Positions 1 through 12,193 of a stretch of DNA of 64,000 nucleotides are shown piece after piece. Location of the stretch: positions 28,252,488-28,316,487 of the forward strand of contig NC_079480.1 in assembly GCF_026230105.1 (NCBI RefSeq), given 5' to 3'. Origin of the DNA: Diorhabda sublineata. Taxonomy: Eukaryota; Arthropoda; Insecta; Coleoptera; Chrysomelidae. The notes below the pieces were generated by a model. It did not search any database. It was given only the letters and a program-made list of their open reading frames with translations, and had not been told where the DNA came from. Each line of letters starts with the position of its first letter. Position 1 is the stretch's first letter. Position numbers and translations under genes: made by a program.

Positions 1-474
1 GAAGCTTTCAGACCTAATTCGATTCCTCTACGGATGTTTTAAATACTCGTACTCTCAAGTCTACGGATGTTTATAAGTAAATTCAAGGGAAGCGCGTGCC
101 TAGACAAGTTAGAGATAAAGACAGTATCGTTATCTCTTAGCAGCAAGCGGAAATATCCTATTATTTTTGTCGAGAACGATAGAATCTTCCACGCGTTTCG
201 AGTCTAGAGTAGAGCCTTCCTTAACCATATAAAGCGTCGGCACGACGTGAGTCAGTTGAGTCGAGTAGTTGACGCGATACGGTTTTTCAGTCTAAATGGG
301 AAATTGCATATTTTTTCATAGAATGGAAACTCTGAGTTGTAATCGAACAGTTGCTGTTTGTAAGGAATTTAATTTGAAGAGACTATGTACGAAGTAAAAA
401 TTCGATTGTTACGCTGAAAAATAAGAATCGACACATTGTCATCTTTATAATCTAAACTTCAATGTCAACAATGG
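1..474. other. Unassigned stretch, possibly an LTR or promoter-bearing fragment
   Basis: No coding sequence is recognised. The stretch is more G+C-rich than most of the window and holds two near-copies of a ctctacggatgttt-like motif near positions 28 and 62. It ends in a TATA-plus-initiator arrangement, listed separately. Such an arrangement is common in LTR retrotransposon U3/R regions, but no matching second LTR, primer-binding site or gag/pol sequence is seen, so this stays a guess. Confidence 0.25.
228..258 (+). promoter_or_regulatory. Core-promoter-like TATA box plus initiator
   Basis: A TATAAAG box at 228-234 is followed by a TCAGT initiator at 252-256, so its A sits about 26 bases after the start of the TATA box. 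This is the usual insect core-promoter spacing. The surrounding DNA resembles an LTR more than a host promoter. No downstream gene start is visible, only a decayed hAT transposase from 475. Confidence 0.3.
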
Positions 475-1368
475 ATGTTTACTAAAGCTAATACAGAGAG
501 CGAAGATGCCCTGAAATCAAGTTTCATTATTGCATTAGAAATCGCGAAAAAATCAAAACCTTTCACTGATGGTGATTTTAGAATGTATGTTGAAAGTTGC
601 CGATGTTTCATTTCCATCTCAAATGTCAATAATTCAAAATATTTCGCTCTCAAGAAACACAGTTGCTTCAAAAATAAATGATTTATCTCAAAATATGATT
701 TTTAAACTGAAGTAGAAAATTAAGGAATTGACAGCTGCTTGTTGACGAGAACACGGATACTGTTGATACAGCTCAACTTGCTGTTTTTATAAGAGACATT
801 AACAGTAACTTTGAAATAAGAGCTGAAGAACTGTTACTGTATAATCACTGTATAATTAATCAGGAATCATTGGCATCCAAACGAAAAGTTTTCTGATGTC
901 CCTTATTCCACCGAAGTTCGTTGGCTCAGTCGAGGAGTAGTTTTAGAAAGATTTTTGGGATTACGTGACCCTATTCAAGCTTTCATGTTAGGAAATGGAA
1001 AACTGGTGGATTGATTGTGCCTTTTTGGTAGATATGAATAAGCAAAGGACTAATCTGTGCAGCACGCATTCTCTGCATGTTTTGCAGCACCAATTTATGT
1101 GAGCAGATGTTTTCCGTCATGAAAATAAATAAGAACAAACATCGCACAAGACTTAGGAATAAACAACTCTAATCAATTCTCAAAATAACTACAACGAATA
1201 TGATATCTGACATCAATAAGCATCAACAAGAGAAGTCAGGTATCTGGATCCTCTAGCTCAACATAATTACCTACCATCTTTTGTAACTTTGATATTATTT
1301 TCAATGTAGCCCATCCATGAATTCAAAATTTAATATATGGCCCTGCAAAATTGAGTTTGACACCACTG
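475..1368 (+). pseudogene. hAT transposase relic, GTF2IRD2/ZBED5 type, with right terminal repeat
   Basis: Broken pieces read in order as a hAT transposase of the kind domesticated in vertebrate GTF2IRD2 and ZBED5. They are an ALEIAKKSKPFTDGDF segment near 525-575, a TEVRWLSRG segment near 910-935 (a hallmark of this group), and a dimerisation-domain piece (EQMFSVMKINKNKHRTRL) near 1100-1155. Several stops and frameshifts separate them. The right end, TTTGACACCACTG, closes at 1368 and is the reverse complement of a typical CAGTGGTGTCAAA hAT terminus. The left terminus is not found, so the copy is truncated or too diverged. It is inactive. Confidence 0.75.
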
Positions 1369-3554
1369 TCCTAGGTTTTATCATATCGGAATAATCCATG
1401 GTATAAGTTAAGTTTTTTATAATGTAATTCACATTTAATACGTATGTTAAAATCATTTAAAATTTGTTCAAATTCATGAATACGTAAAAATATTTAAAAT
1501 TATGTATTTAGGATTGACATATATGCTAGATAAATAATTTGTGTGAATTTCTGTCGATGTAACGTGTGCTCGAGTTGTATAGTAAAAGATCGACTGGAAA
1601 TTTATTAATTGACATTCGATCATCTTTGGTGGGTTTTACGATAATTGGAGTAAATTGTTTGAGTATGACTGAATGAAGTCGATTGCTGTCATAGCCGACA
1701 CGTGGTAACAATTTAGTCTTATTTGAGGTAAAAAATCATTGAAGGGATCCTATATCTGTCGGAAAGCATTATAAAGCCAATGTGAAGAAATATATCTTGG
1801 GAACACCACTAATTATTGGTACACTCAGACTATATAAAATCAACCTTTCGTCAAGAGACCGTGACTGTCGACGTGTCATTGATTGTATGACAGTTAAACC
1901 GTGTAAACACTTCTCAAAAGCTTGGATTTATAGTTTATATTTGTTTAATATATGCCCAAAATTAATAGATATTTTTTGTTGATGTCGCTTCTCTTGTAGA
2001 ATTGTAAATATTTTAAAACTGGCTGGAAATTTACCTACATGTTTTGCTAGCAATCGTTATGATTATTAGATACAATACCACTTATTTACGTGTTAATTTA
2101 TGTTAGTGCGAGTTTGTACCATCCATTTCGAAGAGGATAATTCCATATAATACATCATACAAGTTTCTAGGATTAAAATATTTACACAAATAAAATGCGC
2201 TTGAAGAAATAACTGGAATATACAAAATAATATTTCAGAAATAATATTAATTAATTGAATAATTTCATAATTTTGTTAATTATATTTAAAAGAGTCTGTT
2301 ATTTCACGGAGAAGGGTGGAAATTATTTTGTAAACAACGCGCGGCCTAGAAAAACTTGGTAATTGGTAAACTTAATAACAACGTATATAATACATAATAT
2401 ACAGACATGTCTTTGTATGAAATATTACTTTGAGAATCAAAATTAAACTTTATAACAGGTTTACAGCATACATTGTACTTTACATTTTGCTTCCACCGTG
2501 ACGGCAAATTATGCGATAGATCGCGCATGCTTGCGCATTAGCATACCGGTGTATATGTATCGTGTTGTGCAGAAGCTTTGCACTACTCTCTTCATAAAAT
2601 GTCGCTGCCAATGATCGAAAGTGAATTGTGATGGTTTATCTGAGTAAAACATCGCCACTGCTTCAATTCAGGCAAAAGATAAAATTTCCTAAAATTGCTG
2701 AAGGAGTTATTGGGTTAGATATACGCTGTGGATCAGAGCAAATCCAGAAGTCAGAATGCCTCTTGATTCGTTTTGAATAGCTCTCTGTGAGCATTGCAAG
2801 GTTTCACTAGATACAGATATTGAAGACTGCATAAACTCCACAAGCAACACATATTTTTGATCGCAAAAAACAGCTTACATTGCCATCTAAAGTTTACTTC
2901 GAAAAACACGTGTGCTTTAAGTGACGAGCTTGGATAGTGCTTCCATCAAGATGCGTAGTGCTGGCAGAGTACTGTTGGTCTTTAATTAGAGTCATTCCGG
3001 ACTCCCAATATAGAAGACATGTGAAACGGTCCAAAAAACATGTTTTTTCAGGCTGATAATAAAACTGGAGTTTCATAAGTACTTATGGCTTTTTATAAAA
3101 CAATTAAGAATCACTTATTCCTATCCACGAGGAAAAAATGGTTGCCTAATGTTATCAGAAAATAGTAGTTTTTATGTATATCCAACTTCTTCAGCTTTGT
3201 CGTCATTAGCATGTATATTTTTGAATTATTCTCAAAGACCGAATATACTAAGATTCATTGCAAAAAAAATATTTTTTATGTTTATATTTACACAGCTTAC
3301 TGGTGCATTTTCTAATTCAAATTTCTATTCAATTACAATTTCAGCTGTGACTATTCACTTTATTTTCTTAATATTTCACAATTCGATTTCTGCGTGTCTT
3401 GTTTAAAACAATGCCATATATAAAAAAAGACAAAAGCCTTCCGTTAATAAAACTACATATGCTTTAATTGAGACCTATAATATTGGGAAATATTAAAAAA
3501 ATAACAATGAGAATGGGAATGTTTATAACAATAAGTATTTCACATTCAACTTAC
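1369..3554. other. Intergenic or intronic DNA, nothing recognised
   Basis: AT-rich DNA downstream of the last visible pgant2 exon, probably the next pgant2 intron. I searched by eye for the exon expected to follow (the SVLNRSP-like segment of GalNAc-transferases) and did not see it. Open frames such as minus 2894-3076 (60 codons) match nothing I know. Confidence 0.4.
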
Positions 3555-3656
3555 CTAACAACAGTTCTTAATAAGGTAGATCTGGCTTCGTTGTGAAAAG
3601 TAATTATGACTGAGGTAGCAGGAAGCTCTTCGGTATTGTAAGTTTTTCTACGACAC
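3555..3656 (-). CDS. pgant2: pgant2-like GalNAc-transferase, internal exon (start of catalytic domain)
   Basis: This exon encodes part of a Golgi type II membrane enzyme that transfers GalNAc from UDP-GalNAc to Ser/Thr of mucin-type glycoproteins. On the minus strand an acceptor (tttcag, AG at 3658-3657) opens a 102-base exon closed by a GTAAGT donor from 3554. The first base completes the Met codon left split by the exon at 16664-16938. It reads CRRKTYNTEELPATSVIITF, then HNEARSTLLRTVV, ending two bases into a codon consistent with Ser. This is the conserved LPATSVVITFHNEARS block that starts the glycosyltransferase-A domain of GALNT2. A sister GalNAc-T is possible, but flanking residues fit GALNT2 best. 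Later exons would lie left of position 1. Confidence 0.9.
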
Positions 3657-4039
3657 CTGAAACAAAGGAAATATCAAACAAAGGAAGAATTGACTACTAT
3701 TCAAATTGAAACAAATACAGCGTTACTAGTATTGGAAAAGATTGGGAAAAAAATTTGTATTATTTATCTCGATTTATAGTGACAATCCATTTAATAGAGT
3801 GTTTTCTCCGATAAATTTTCCAGTATCATTAAATTGTCATGAATTTGCTAGTAATGATAATCTTCTGAGATGGTTTATTCCTAACGGTGGTATACATTTT
3901 CACTGCACTATCTTTTTCGATAAATTTATTATCTCATTTTCAAATAAAATTCAAATTATATTTGTTATTTACTTTTGGTATATTTTAGTAAGATTTGCAA
4001 TGAAAAGAAAATTTTACATTTTGGCAGCTTTAAATTCTA

Positions 4040-4660
4040 TGTACCTTACTAGGTATGATGAGAAAAATAATGGTATATGAAAAATTCAAAAAAATTAATA
4101 CCCTATCTTTGACCGGCTTCTTTTAGAATTGCTTTCATCTAATCTGTCATAGGCCCTGTTTCTTCACTTCCTAATAAAGTCCCCACTAACTATTATTTAC
4201 AAAATAAACAAAAATTCGATTTCTTCACCTTCTAATAAATTAAACCTTCGAGTAAATCGAGTTATTTACAAAATAAGTTTAGTAGAAACTTAGCCTAAGA
4301 TAATAAATATCAAAAGTGATTTGTCAATTTATTATACGATTATTTAATTAGTTTATTTTTCGAAATATTTGTCTTACAAATAATTAGATATTTAATATGT
4401 AGTCGATCAGAATCAGGCCAAGTTTCTATCACACCCCACAGCTTTCTTGCACCCTAACCAGGTGTGATGAGAAAATAAAACGGTGCACGTAAAACGTAAC
4501 TCGAAGTAAGTTTCTATCACATCTGGATATCTTTAAATCTTTGTTATTCATGAGGTGTCATGCAAAAAAAAACATTAACACAAAGTAATATCCTTCAAAG
4601 AACTACTTCTGGCCTGCTTCTTCTGGGATACCTTTCATCTGAAGTCAAAAAGTTTTCTCT
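4040..4660. repeat. Two diverged copies of a short repeat block
   Basis: The block near 4050-4140 and the block near 4458-4645 share a tgatgagaaaataa-like segment followed by a tgcttcttctgg...ctttcatctgaa-like segment in the same orientation and order. They look like two decayed copies of one dispersed repeat or a local duplication of unequal length. No family is recognised. The rest of 3657-5450 shows nothing else. Confidence 0.35.
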
Positions 4661-5449
4661 TTCCGAACATTTTTGATTTGCGGGAAGCTTCTTAACATTG
4701 TGATAAATAGGAAGCCAATGGTCCATTTTTTCTCTTAGAATGAAATCTGATCGCACTATCTCCTCATTATCGTATAAAACAAATAACCATGTCCTTGAAA
4801 GTTGACTTGTCGACTATTTTATGAACTTTCGGCAAAAAAACACTTCATTTTAAATATTATATTTTTTGTTCGACATTTATTATGAAGGTGGCAATTAATA
4901 CTCATCCGATGACAAAATGAAGCACTGAAGTTCAACTTCCACCTCAGTGAAGAAAGAAGACGGCATTGGTGACAAAAAATCATTTCAACAATCCCTCCAA
5001 TCCTCCTTATAATTTACGCAGTATGGACTATCGTATTTGTTGATAGGAATATTAAGGTTATGAAGCGCCAATTTGAATACTGATTTTTGAAAGCGATAAA
5101 CTTAATGTCTTGTAAAAGAAACAACGAAATTTAAAAGACAGCAATTCTTAACTAATTAATTTCCAGACTGTAGATACATAAGTATTCGAAAGCGCGGAAA
5201 TTCATTAGAGTTAGTACACTTTGAAGTTTAATTTTGCCACATTCCCACTACGAAAACGCTCTTAATCTAAAACTACGGTGTGTAACTCTTACATATTTGA
5301 ATTTTCGATTAATGAATGTAACCCCCGTTTAACTTTTATTATTTCACACAACGTTGTAATTTTCTGTACTAATTTCGACAAATAATCTTCGTCTATATAG
5401 TTCCATTCGTTTTTAAAGATATTCCAAATATATTAAGTGAAAGTAGGAC

Positions 5450-6198
5450 ACTACTCTCTGAATTCCCTATCTAATTTGTCCCACAACAACCCATTCAGTA
5501 CATTCTTCCTTTCACATTGATACTCTGCACAGCTTTGAGGAATGCTTGGGATCGTTGTCTTGCTGAAAGATAAACTTTCTGCCGATCAGGCGCTGGCCAG
5601 AACATTTCCAAACGATCATCAAGTCTCTGCTATCTTTCTTAGTCGAGATTACACATGGACCTAGTATCCGTTTTTCCCTTGACCTGCGTATAAAAACTCT
5701 TCTTTTAGATCCAAAAACCTCATTGACTCCATAAAACTCTCTCTCCCACTCTTAATGCCCACTGCAACCTCTTAATTTTATGTTGTCGTCTTGAAAGAGG
5801 TTTCTTCAATGCCACTATTTCAAAAAGGCTAGATTCTCTCAATATCCTTTTCACTGTAGAAATACTCAAAGGCAGATACGTAGATTCATTGATCTGAGCT
5901 AGTATCTCTGGCCCGTCCTCAATCACTTTTACTGATCAACACAATACGTTTATCTTCAGCGGTTGTGGTTTTCCAAGGTCGATAGTTCCTTGGTTTTACC
6001 CATTTTAAAACTTACAGCACTTAATTTGCGAGAGCGAAAACAATTTGTATGCGAACTTCACAAAAAGATATTTTGGCTAAAAAAGTATGAATCACAGTAC
6101 GTTCTTGTGCCTCACAAGACTAGCTGGGACTAAACTACAATCATAAACACAGAAGAAATAATTCACAGTTAAAGATTTTAAACTTTCGACCGGTAGTG
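5450..6198 (-). pseudogene. Tc1-like transposase relic with one terminal inverted repeat
   Basis: The minus strand shows the second helix-turn-helix and start of the DDE domain of a Tc1 transposase at 5926-5720: STVKRILRESSLF, then KKPLSRRQHKIKRLQWA, then VLWSQ where WSDE is expected. A frame change leads to a FQQDNDPKHSSK block near 5560-5520, holding the second catalytic Asp. The segment between WSDE and this block is shortened. The outer 5' end at 6198-6180 reads CACTACCGGTCGAAAGTTT next to TA, a classic Tc1 terminus. The opposite terminus was not found. The copy is non-functional and lies antisense-neutral inside the pgant2 intron (same strand as the gene). Confidence 0.8.
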
Positions 6199-7259
6199 TA
6201 GATTGAGAGGAATTCAAGAAACCTAACACAAAAATATAATTAAAATGAAGCGGTTCCTTGATCGTGTTAATTAACTGAGAAGAACACGTATTTCTCGTTT
6301 ATCTCAATTAGGAAAGTGAAAATCCTCAGCGATTTTATGTGCGTGTTGGTATGAAATATCGTGTCAAAAATAAAACGTTAATCGTATACAAAGTAGAGAA
6401 GAGATATTTGATAAAGAGTTATTCCATTCACAAATAGGCATTGCTGGAAGAAAAATTAGTATTTTTATATATATTTTGAATATTAAATTGTAGAAACTCT
6501 CTTGTGATAGCTTGATAACAGAAAATGCTCGTAGTATACTGATAAAAGCTTTGTACGAATTCATTCACTTTCATTCGGATTACCAAAAAATACAGATTAA
6601 AATCTAAATAAGGAAAGAACGGTCCAAAAGGCAAGCAAGGTTGTAAAACGGCTTCAGTACAATTGACCATCAATCAAACATGAAGTTATTAATGGAAAAC
6701 ACTAGAAAACATCAAATTCGACTACAAACTAGATTACATGAGCTTAAAGACTGTGAATCTATCTCGCTACCACTTTGTTCTATTGATGTTTTGTGAACCC
6801 GGACTGTTAATCAGTCGGATAGGAACCACATTATAAAGTGATCTAATTGTCTGGGCGCTATGCGGTTTAAATCTTCTGGCTTTCAAAAACTTGAATGTAA
6901 AACTGGTATCACACGATGTCCAATGCTCCCAACGTTGGACGCTGGTATGATTTGACGCATCGTATGGTCGTAGTGAGCTTTTTATTCGACGAATGTTTTG
7001 CTTCCAATGTTGGCATTTCTTTAATTAGCGTCAATGCTACGTGTTTTGTATGAAAAACCAAAGTCGCCAGTATCATCCAGTTTATTTCAAAAGAATTTAT
7101 ATCTGTGGTATGCTGTTGATCACTTTTTTGCCAAGTTTTCATTTCTTTAGGTGAGTTTATGTATTGGTTCGTTCAATATTTAGCCAACAATAGAAGAAGA
7201 ATGTTGGTGCAAACATTAGAACCAGGGTGTAGTTGTAGCACTGCTTCCAGCCTTCTTTC
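6199..7259. other. Unassigned intronic DNA
   Basis: No family is recognised. A 77-codon open frame on the minus strand at 6909-7142 and two overlapping frames at 6364-6673 resemble nothing known. The 6900-7150 part is somewhat more G+C-rich and may be an old repeat. Confidence 0.3.
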
Positions 7260-7480
7260 CAATATTCAGCCGTACGCTGGAACGTGAATGTTGGCGCAAA
7301 CGTTGAATGCATCGTGTAGTACCGGCTTTAGTACGGTAGTATATCTATGGATTGCCTCGCACTCCCAAAGGTGTTCAGCAGTTTTGATTGGTTCCTTACA
7401 GAAAAGACAAGAGATGTCGGGAGTTTCACCAAATCTCTTCAAATGGTAGTTCACCGGACGGTGTTCAGTGAGTAACTATT
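7260..7480 (-). pseudogene. Non-LTR retrotransposon C-terminal fragment (post-RNase H zinc-knuckle region)
   Basis: The minus strand reads VNYHLKRFGETPDISCLFCK followed by EPIKTAEHLWECEAIH. This CxxC...H...C pattern follows the RNase H domain in I, R1 and Jockey-group retrotransposons (typical form: HLKRLG...CRFC...ETAEHILCEC). Nothing upstream in the window supplies the reverse transcriptase, so this is a 5'-truncated or shredded copy. The clade cannot be fixed from this short piece. Confidence 0.55.
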
Positions 7481-7899
7481 ATCAACTTATCTTTGCTCAC
7501 AATTCGACTAGAAAGCTTTCGAAAGTGTAGGACACTGATCTGTGAAAAACTCCTAACAGAATGAAATGAAAGATCAATCCATTTAATAACAAATATACAT
7601 GAAGTGGCTACAACAATTATTCAACTAATGACAAAACGGATTAAGATGAGAAGGTTAAACGAATTTTTTCAATTCAACAAAAAATTGCTTATCAACTTTG
7701 TCTCTCTTTGAGTATATACACATTTTCCAGCGATACACTAACATTTTTGACCTTTCTCTATAATAGTTGCTGTTATTCTCCTGAACGTTTACGTATAAGA
7801 TGACGTCCTCGTCTGATGAGGGACATTATGGTTAGGTAATCAACCAATTAAAAGTGCAGTTCTTTAATTTAAGTGATAATGATTACTAAAGAGTTCTTT

Positions 7900-8370
7900 T
7901 TCTTCAAAAGCCCACGCATTTCGCAATTTGTCTTTTAACCTTATGAAGCAATGATGGATACAATGCAATTCTATAAAACCATCGCCATCACTTTTCCGGC
8001 CGATGAAACTGCCTTTGCTTTATTGCGAGTAGGTGCGCCCTTTGCAATTCATTGTTTTGAATGTTTCATCTTCCGTTATGAATAGACCCAAATATCCGAC
8101 TCAGTTTGATTAACCCGCGTCACTGAGGTCTGGGAAATGTTCATTCGAATGCGCTTTGAGTCCGAGGTGAGCAAACGCGACACTCACTGAGCGGATAGGT
8201 GTCACATGCATAATTCTTTGGTCAGTAAACATGTCCAATGCTTTCTTTTGGTATGCCGAATACTCTAACCTTCGACGGTCGTCCGGTATAACTTGGTGAA
8301 CTTTTTCGATGATATCGCTGGTTGTTGCAGTTTTTGCGCCTTCGGAATTCTCATCAAGAGTCAATGTACA
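7900..8370 (-). pseudogene. Mariner transposase relic, internally rearranged
   Basis: Minus-strand pieces fit the SETMAR/mariner transposase order. GAKTATTSDIIEKVHQVIPD near 8340-8280 is the linker and second helix-turn-helix. In another frame SKQ.IAKGAPTRNKAKAVSS runs into AGKVMAMVL near 8060-7985, matching the WVAKGEPAPKKAK...AGKVMATVFWD segment before the second catalytic Asp. Stops interrupt every frame and the first Asp region is scrambled. Confidence 0.65.
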
Positions 8371-9715
8371 TGATACTGCAATGTCTCTTTACATAGTGGA
8401 CAGCTCAATGCTCAATTTTTTCCATTTTTCAAAAAAAAATCATTTATAAGATTGGTAATCAGAAAATAATACAAAACATGTCAGCAAATCCAGTTGAATT
8501 GCCTTGCAAACCTTACTGTCAAGTGTCTTTGATGAGTATTTTCCACATGTATGTTCGTAATTCTCTTTTGTGGCTTATTATAAAAAATTTTCTCTTTATA
8601 TCGTTTCACAAACTGGTTCCATAAAATTTTTGACTATAGATATAAGATGTCTGTTTGAGGACTACCCAGTACACTGGGGGACTTCTTTTTGACAAAAAAA
8701 AAACATCGATGCATACAAAACACATATTTGAAGTGCGTCCATGTTCAAATTGAAAAAGTATTTGGAAAATTTATTAAGCGGGTGCAGAAATTGAGTATAT
8801 CTACCTATTTATTTCGACGGTAAGTTTCTGTATTAGGACAAGATGAGAAGTAAGAACCCTCGTATGATGTAAAATTTGTAAACATTGATCTATAAATATA
8901 CCAACAGGTCTAACAAAACGATAATGAATTGAAATAATTAACCTGGGGCCTGAAATAGGTCCATTGAACCTAACTAATTTTAGTATAATGTGTTAAGTTC
9001 ACCACAAAGTTGACTCAATAATCAGTAACAGTTTTTAATTATCACCAACATACAAATAAATCATCAAAATACACATGATAAATGTGCTTCAATAATTCGC
9101 ACTATGAGATCAATTCTAAAATATGGTAAAGTATGTAATCAATTTAAATTGGAAAAAGAAAAAGAGGCTTGTCAAATTTTCTAGAAGAAATACAATTTCT
9201 CAAACAATTTATTTATCTGTTACTTCAATTTTCTTGTTAACTTGTTGTATTTCCGTTTCTAAAAGAGTTCACAATTCTTCATTTAGTAATATAGCATTTT
9301 TCAAATGTTTGAATCTGGTAAAGAGAAAAATTCATTTCTAATTGTTTGATTTGAACAATAAAAAATAATGCTTCAAAAAGAAACAAAGTATCTAATTAAT
9401 AATATACATAGTAATTAATATACAGGAGTTTCAGTTTCTAGGATAGATAAAAAATTGAGAAATAGCTTGGTAACATTTTTTTCACGATTTAGCCGAATCT
9501 ATTGGCAACATTGTATAATTAAATTTCATACGAATATGTTTTGGAAGCATGATTTTGTTTTTTAATATGAATTTCATAGAGAATGCTAATTACATGCTTC
9601 GTAGCAAGTAGTATTGAATATAACTTTTTAAAGGTTAGATTCATAAATAAAAATTTCAATTAAACTCAAGCATCAATTAATTTTATATTAAAACGGCACT
9701 CGATACGGTGTAACG
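8371..9715. other. Unassigned intronic DNA
   Basis: AT-rich sequence with poly-A and poly-T runs and no recognisable gene or repeat family. The open frame at 9123-9341 (plus) is low-complexity and resembles no protein I know. Confidence 0.3.
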
Positions 9716-10868
9716 CAGGGGTCTGCAACCTATGACCCGTGGGTCACCGAGTGACCCATTTGGTAATTTCAAGTGACCCACCTTGGTTCCAAAAATAAAG
9801 TATAAGTTATACAAAATTTTTTTTCTCTTTCCTAAAAAATTTTTGTCCCAAAGTTAGGAATGTATCAAATTTGAAACCAGTATAACATGAAAATATCAGT
9901 CGAAGCCCCATCCTCGCCTGACTGTGACACAAATATTATTATTTAAAAAAATTACCATGACAAACATAAAGAAAAGAAGAGATTATTTCAAGATGTGTGG
10001 ACAGAAAAGTATGGGTATATCGAAAATGGTGACAAATTGATACGTACTTTATGTACAGATATAATTCCCGCCAGGACTTATAATATTGAGCGACACTTTT
10101 CTTCAAAACTTAAAGATGTGAGTGAAATGGCAAATGAAGATAAATCTAAATACATTGCTAAACGCATATTGAATTTTGGACAACAAGATAAATTCTTGTA
10201 GAGTTTTGTTACCAGCTCTTAGCATTTGTACCAATCATTTACAGACGACGAGTTTTTGAAAAACGCATCCATAAATTGTTCCGAGCACTTATTTAATGAC
10301 TTTGCAAATAAGAAACAAATAATTGAGAGAATCAAAGCAATGTCATTGTCAGCTAGAAAAGTCCAGCGTCGTGTTGTAGATATAGACACCACCAAAAGCA
10401 CTGATATTTTTCGTTAAATACAAGAGTTTAAAAATTTAAAAAAATGGGCAAGTATTGGATTTAAAAAGTAAATTTTTCATAACAACTGACGGTGCTATAA
10501 GTCTGAGATGAAAAACTGTTGGATTTGTAAAACTAATGGAAAATGAACTTGGCCGTTCACTTTTATCGTTTCATTGTATCATACCTGAAGAAAATTTATT
10601 TGTAAAGGCATCTACACAACTTAAGGATGTAATGGAAAAAGTTGTTAAGATCGTAAACACGATAATAGCGCGATCAGCATTAACTCACGGGCGCTTTAAA
10701 GCTTTTTTGGAGTAAATTGAATCGAAATATGGAGATATATTATTACATTCTGAAATACGATGGTTAAGCCGGGGAAAAGTTCTTACTAGATTTGTAGAGT
10801 GTTTCGTTGATATACAAATATTTCTTCACGATATCGGTGAAAATGATCTCAAACTCAATGATAAATAA
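9716..10868 (+). pseudogene. hAT element relic, GTF2IRD2/EPM2AIP1-like transposase, left terminus visible
   Basis: The left end CAGGGGTCTGCAACCTATGA at 9716 is a typical hAT terminus. The transposase follows in broken frames: a degenerate BED-type N-terminus from 9991 (WTEKYGYIENGDKLIRTLC, then NIERHFSSKLKD), an SFTDDEFLKNASINCSEHLF piece near 10235, then SLSARKVQRRVVDI. After a gap come FVKLMENELG, FKAFLE and SEIRWLSRGKVLTRFVE near 10750-10805. The SEIRWLSRGKVL block is diagnostic of this hAT branch and matches the relic at 475-1368 by family. No right terminus was seen before the next relic. Confidence 0.75.
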
Positions 10869-10899
10869 TGGTTTTAAAGATTTTTGTTATTAATACTAC

Positions 10900-11420
10900 G
10901 TATTAATATTACGTTCGGAGTGTTTTTCCTCAATATAAAGGGGACTTTCTCGAGACCAGAATGGTGTAGATTTATGTATATGTTGTTTTGTCTAAAGATA
11001 TTCAATTCTTAAGGAAATTTGGTGTTTCATCACAAGGCCACATGAATATTTTACAAAATTCTAAACGTCAGTCGGACTATCGTTTTGTTGTGAGACTCTA
11101 TCTGTTGTAGTTGATGAGGATTGTCTTCTAATGACAGCAAAATATCAATACCGCATCGTCTCCTATTTCTGGTCCTCCTGCTTCCCGTTTTATTAAATTT
11201 TCCAATAATTCTGCTTATTTTGCTTCTAAAAATTAGATTTTTTTCAAAATGGTGACTTTTAAATAAAGCGTAGATGCCTCTTTATGACTTTGATCTCTAT
11301 CGCCGTTACCTATTATTACTAGAATTTCTTTCATTTCTCTTTCGGTTAAAGGGTCAATTAATATAATGGTATGTGCTTACTAGATAAGTTTCAACTTTTC
11401 TAATTGTGTAGCTTTTTTTC
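10900..11420 (-). pseudogene. DUF4817-type mariner transposase relic, N-terminal part
   Basis: The minus strand reads EILVIIGNGDRDQSHKEAST near 11340-11280, then (frame-shifted) IGKFNKTGSRR and GIDILLSLEDNPHQ near 11210-11120. This is the helix-turn-helix start of DUF4817 transposases (compare MVGYGDR...EV..LFN, FN.TGS, DVLLS.EENPHQ). Stops and frameshifts are frequent and the catalytic core is not recovered. Confidence 0.5.
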
Positions 11421-12193
11421 ATGAATTTAGAATAAAATTATTTTGTTTTTTATTAATTCCCTCAGTTTTCGCTTAAGTGGCGTGTTTTTAAATTTTTTTT
11501 ACAAAATAAACATAATACCCTTTAAAAATTTTGCATATCATTTTATTATATCACAACATCTATTCATATTGCGAGTGAAATTATTAAATTATTGTGTAAT
11601 ATGTCTGTTTATACTGTAAATAATTTGATTTTGATACTGTATTACTAATACCTTAGAAAGTTAAATCATTTCAAATTGATTTGAAATAAATGAATCATTT
11701 ATATTTGAAATGAGTCCTTCCACTTTTGTAATCAGTTTTGATATTACAGTGATTGTTCACCCGATTATTTACCAACAATTCTCAGAAGATTATCAAGTAC
11801 ATATAAAAATATTGGAAAATGTAAGATATACTCAAATAGATGCAGGCGATATGATTTAATTTTGAAATTTCCATTTCATATAATCTAAGTATACTTTCAA
11901 ATCGACATGATTTCATGATGATATATTTATAGAAATTATATATCGACTCTCTTGATTTAAAAACAAACTTGGATGCTAACAGCTTTATTACTATAATTGA
12001 TTTATTGCTACATCTAGAGTAAAATATTCCACACAAGTGAACGAAAATATTTTTTTGCCACCAATTTCTAAATTAATTCTTGATTCTTACGAAACGATTT
12101 TCATTTAATACTAGAGTGATAGCATCAGTGCGTAGAAATCAGTGGACCTTTCACTATAATAAAATCAACTTCGTGGTGTTGTTGAAATATATT
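11421..12193. other. Unassigned intronic DNA
   Basis: AT-rich, with no recognisable coding or repeat content. The 84-codon minus frame at 11782-12036 is rich in Ile, Phe and Tyr, as expected from translating AT-rich DNA by chance. Confidence 0.3.

Noticed and set aside
3742..4080. 112-codon plus-strand frame
   Set aside because: It is Phe/Ile/Asn-rich as expected from chance in AT-rich DNA, lies antisense within the pgant2 intron, and has no domain.
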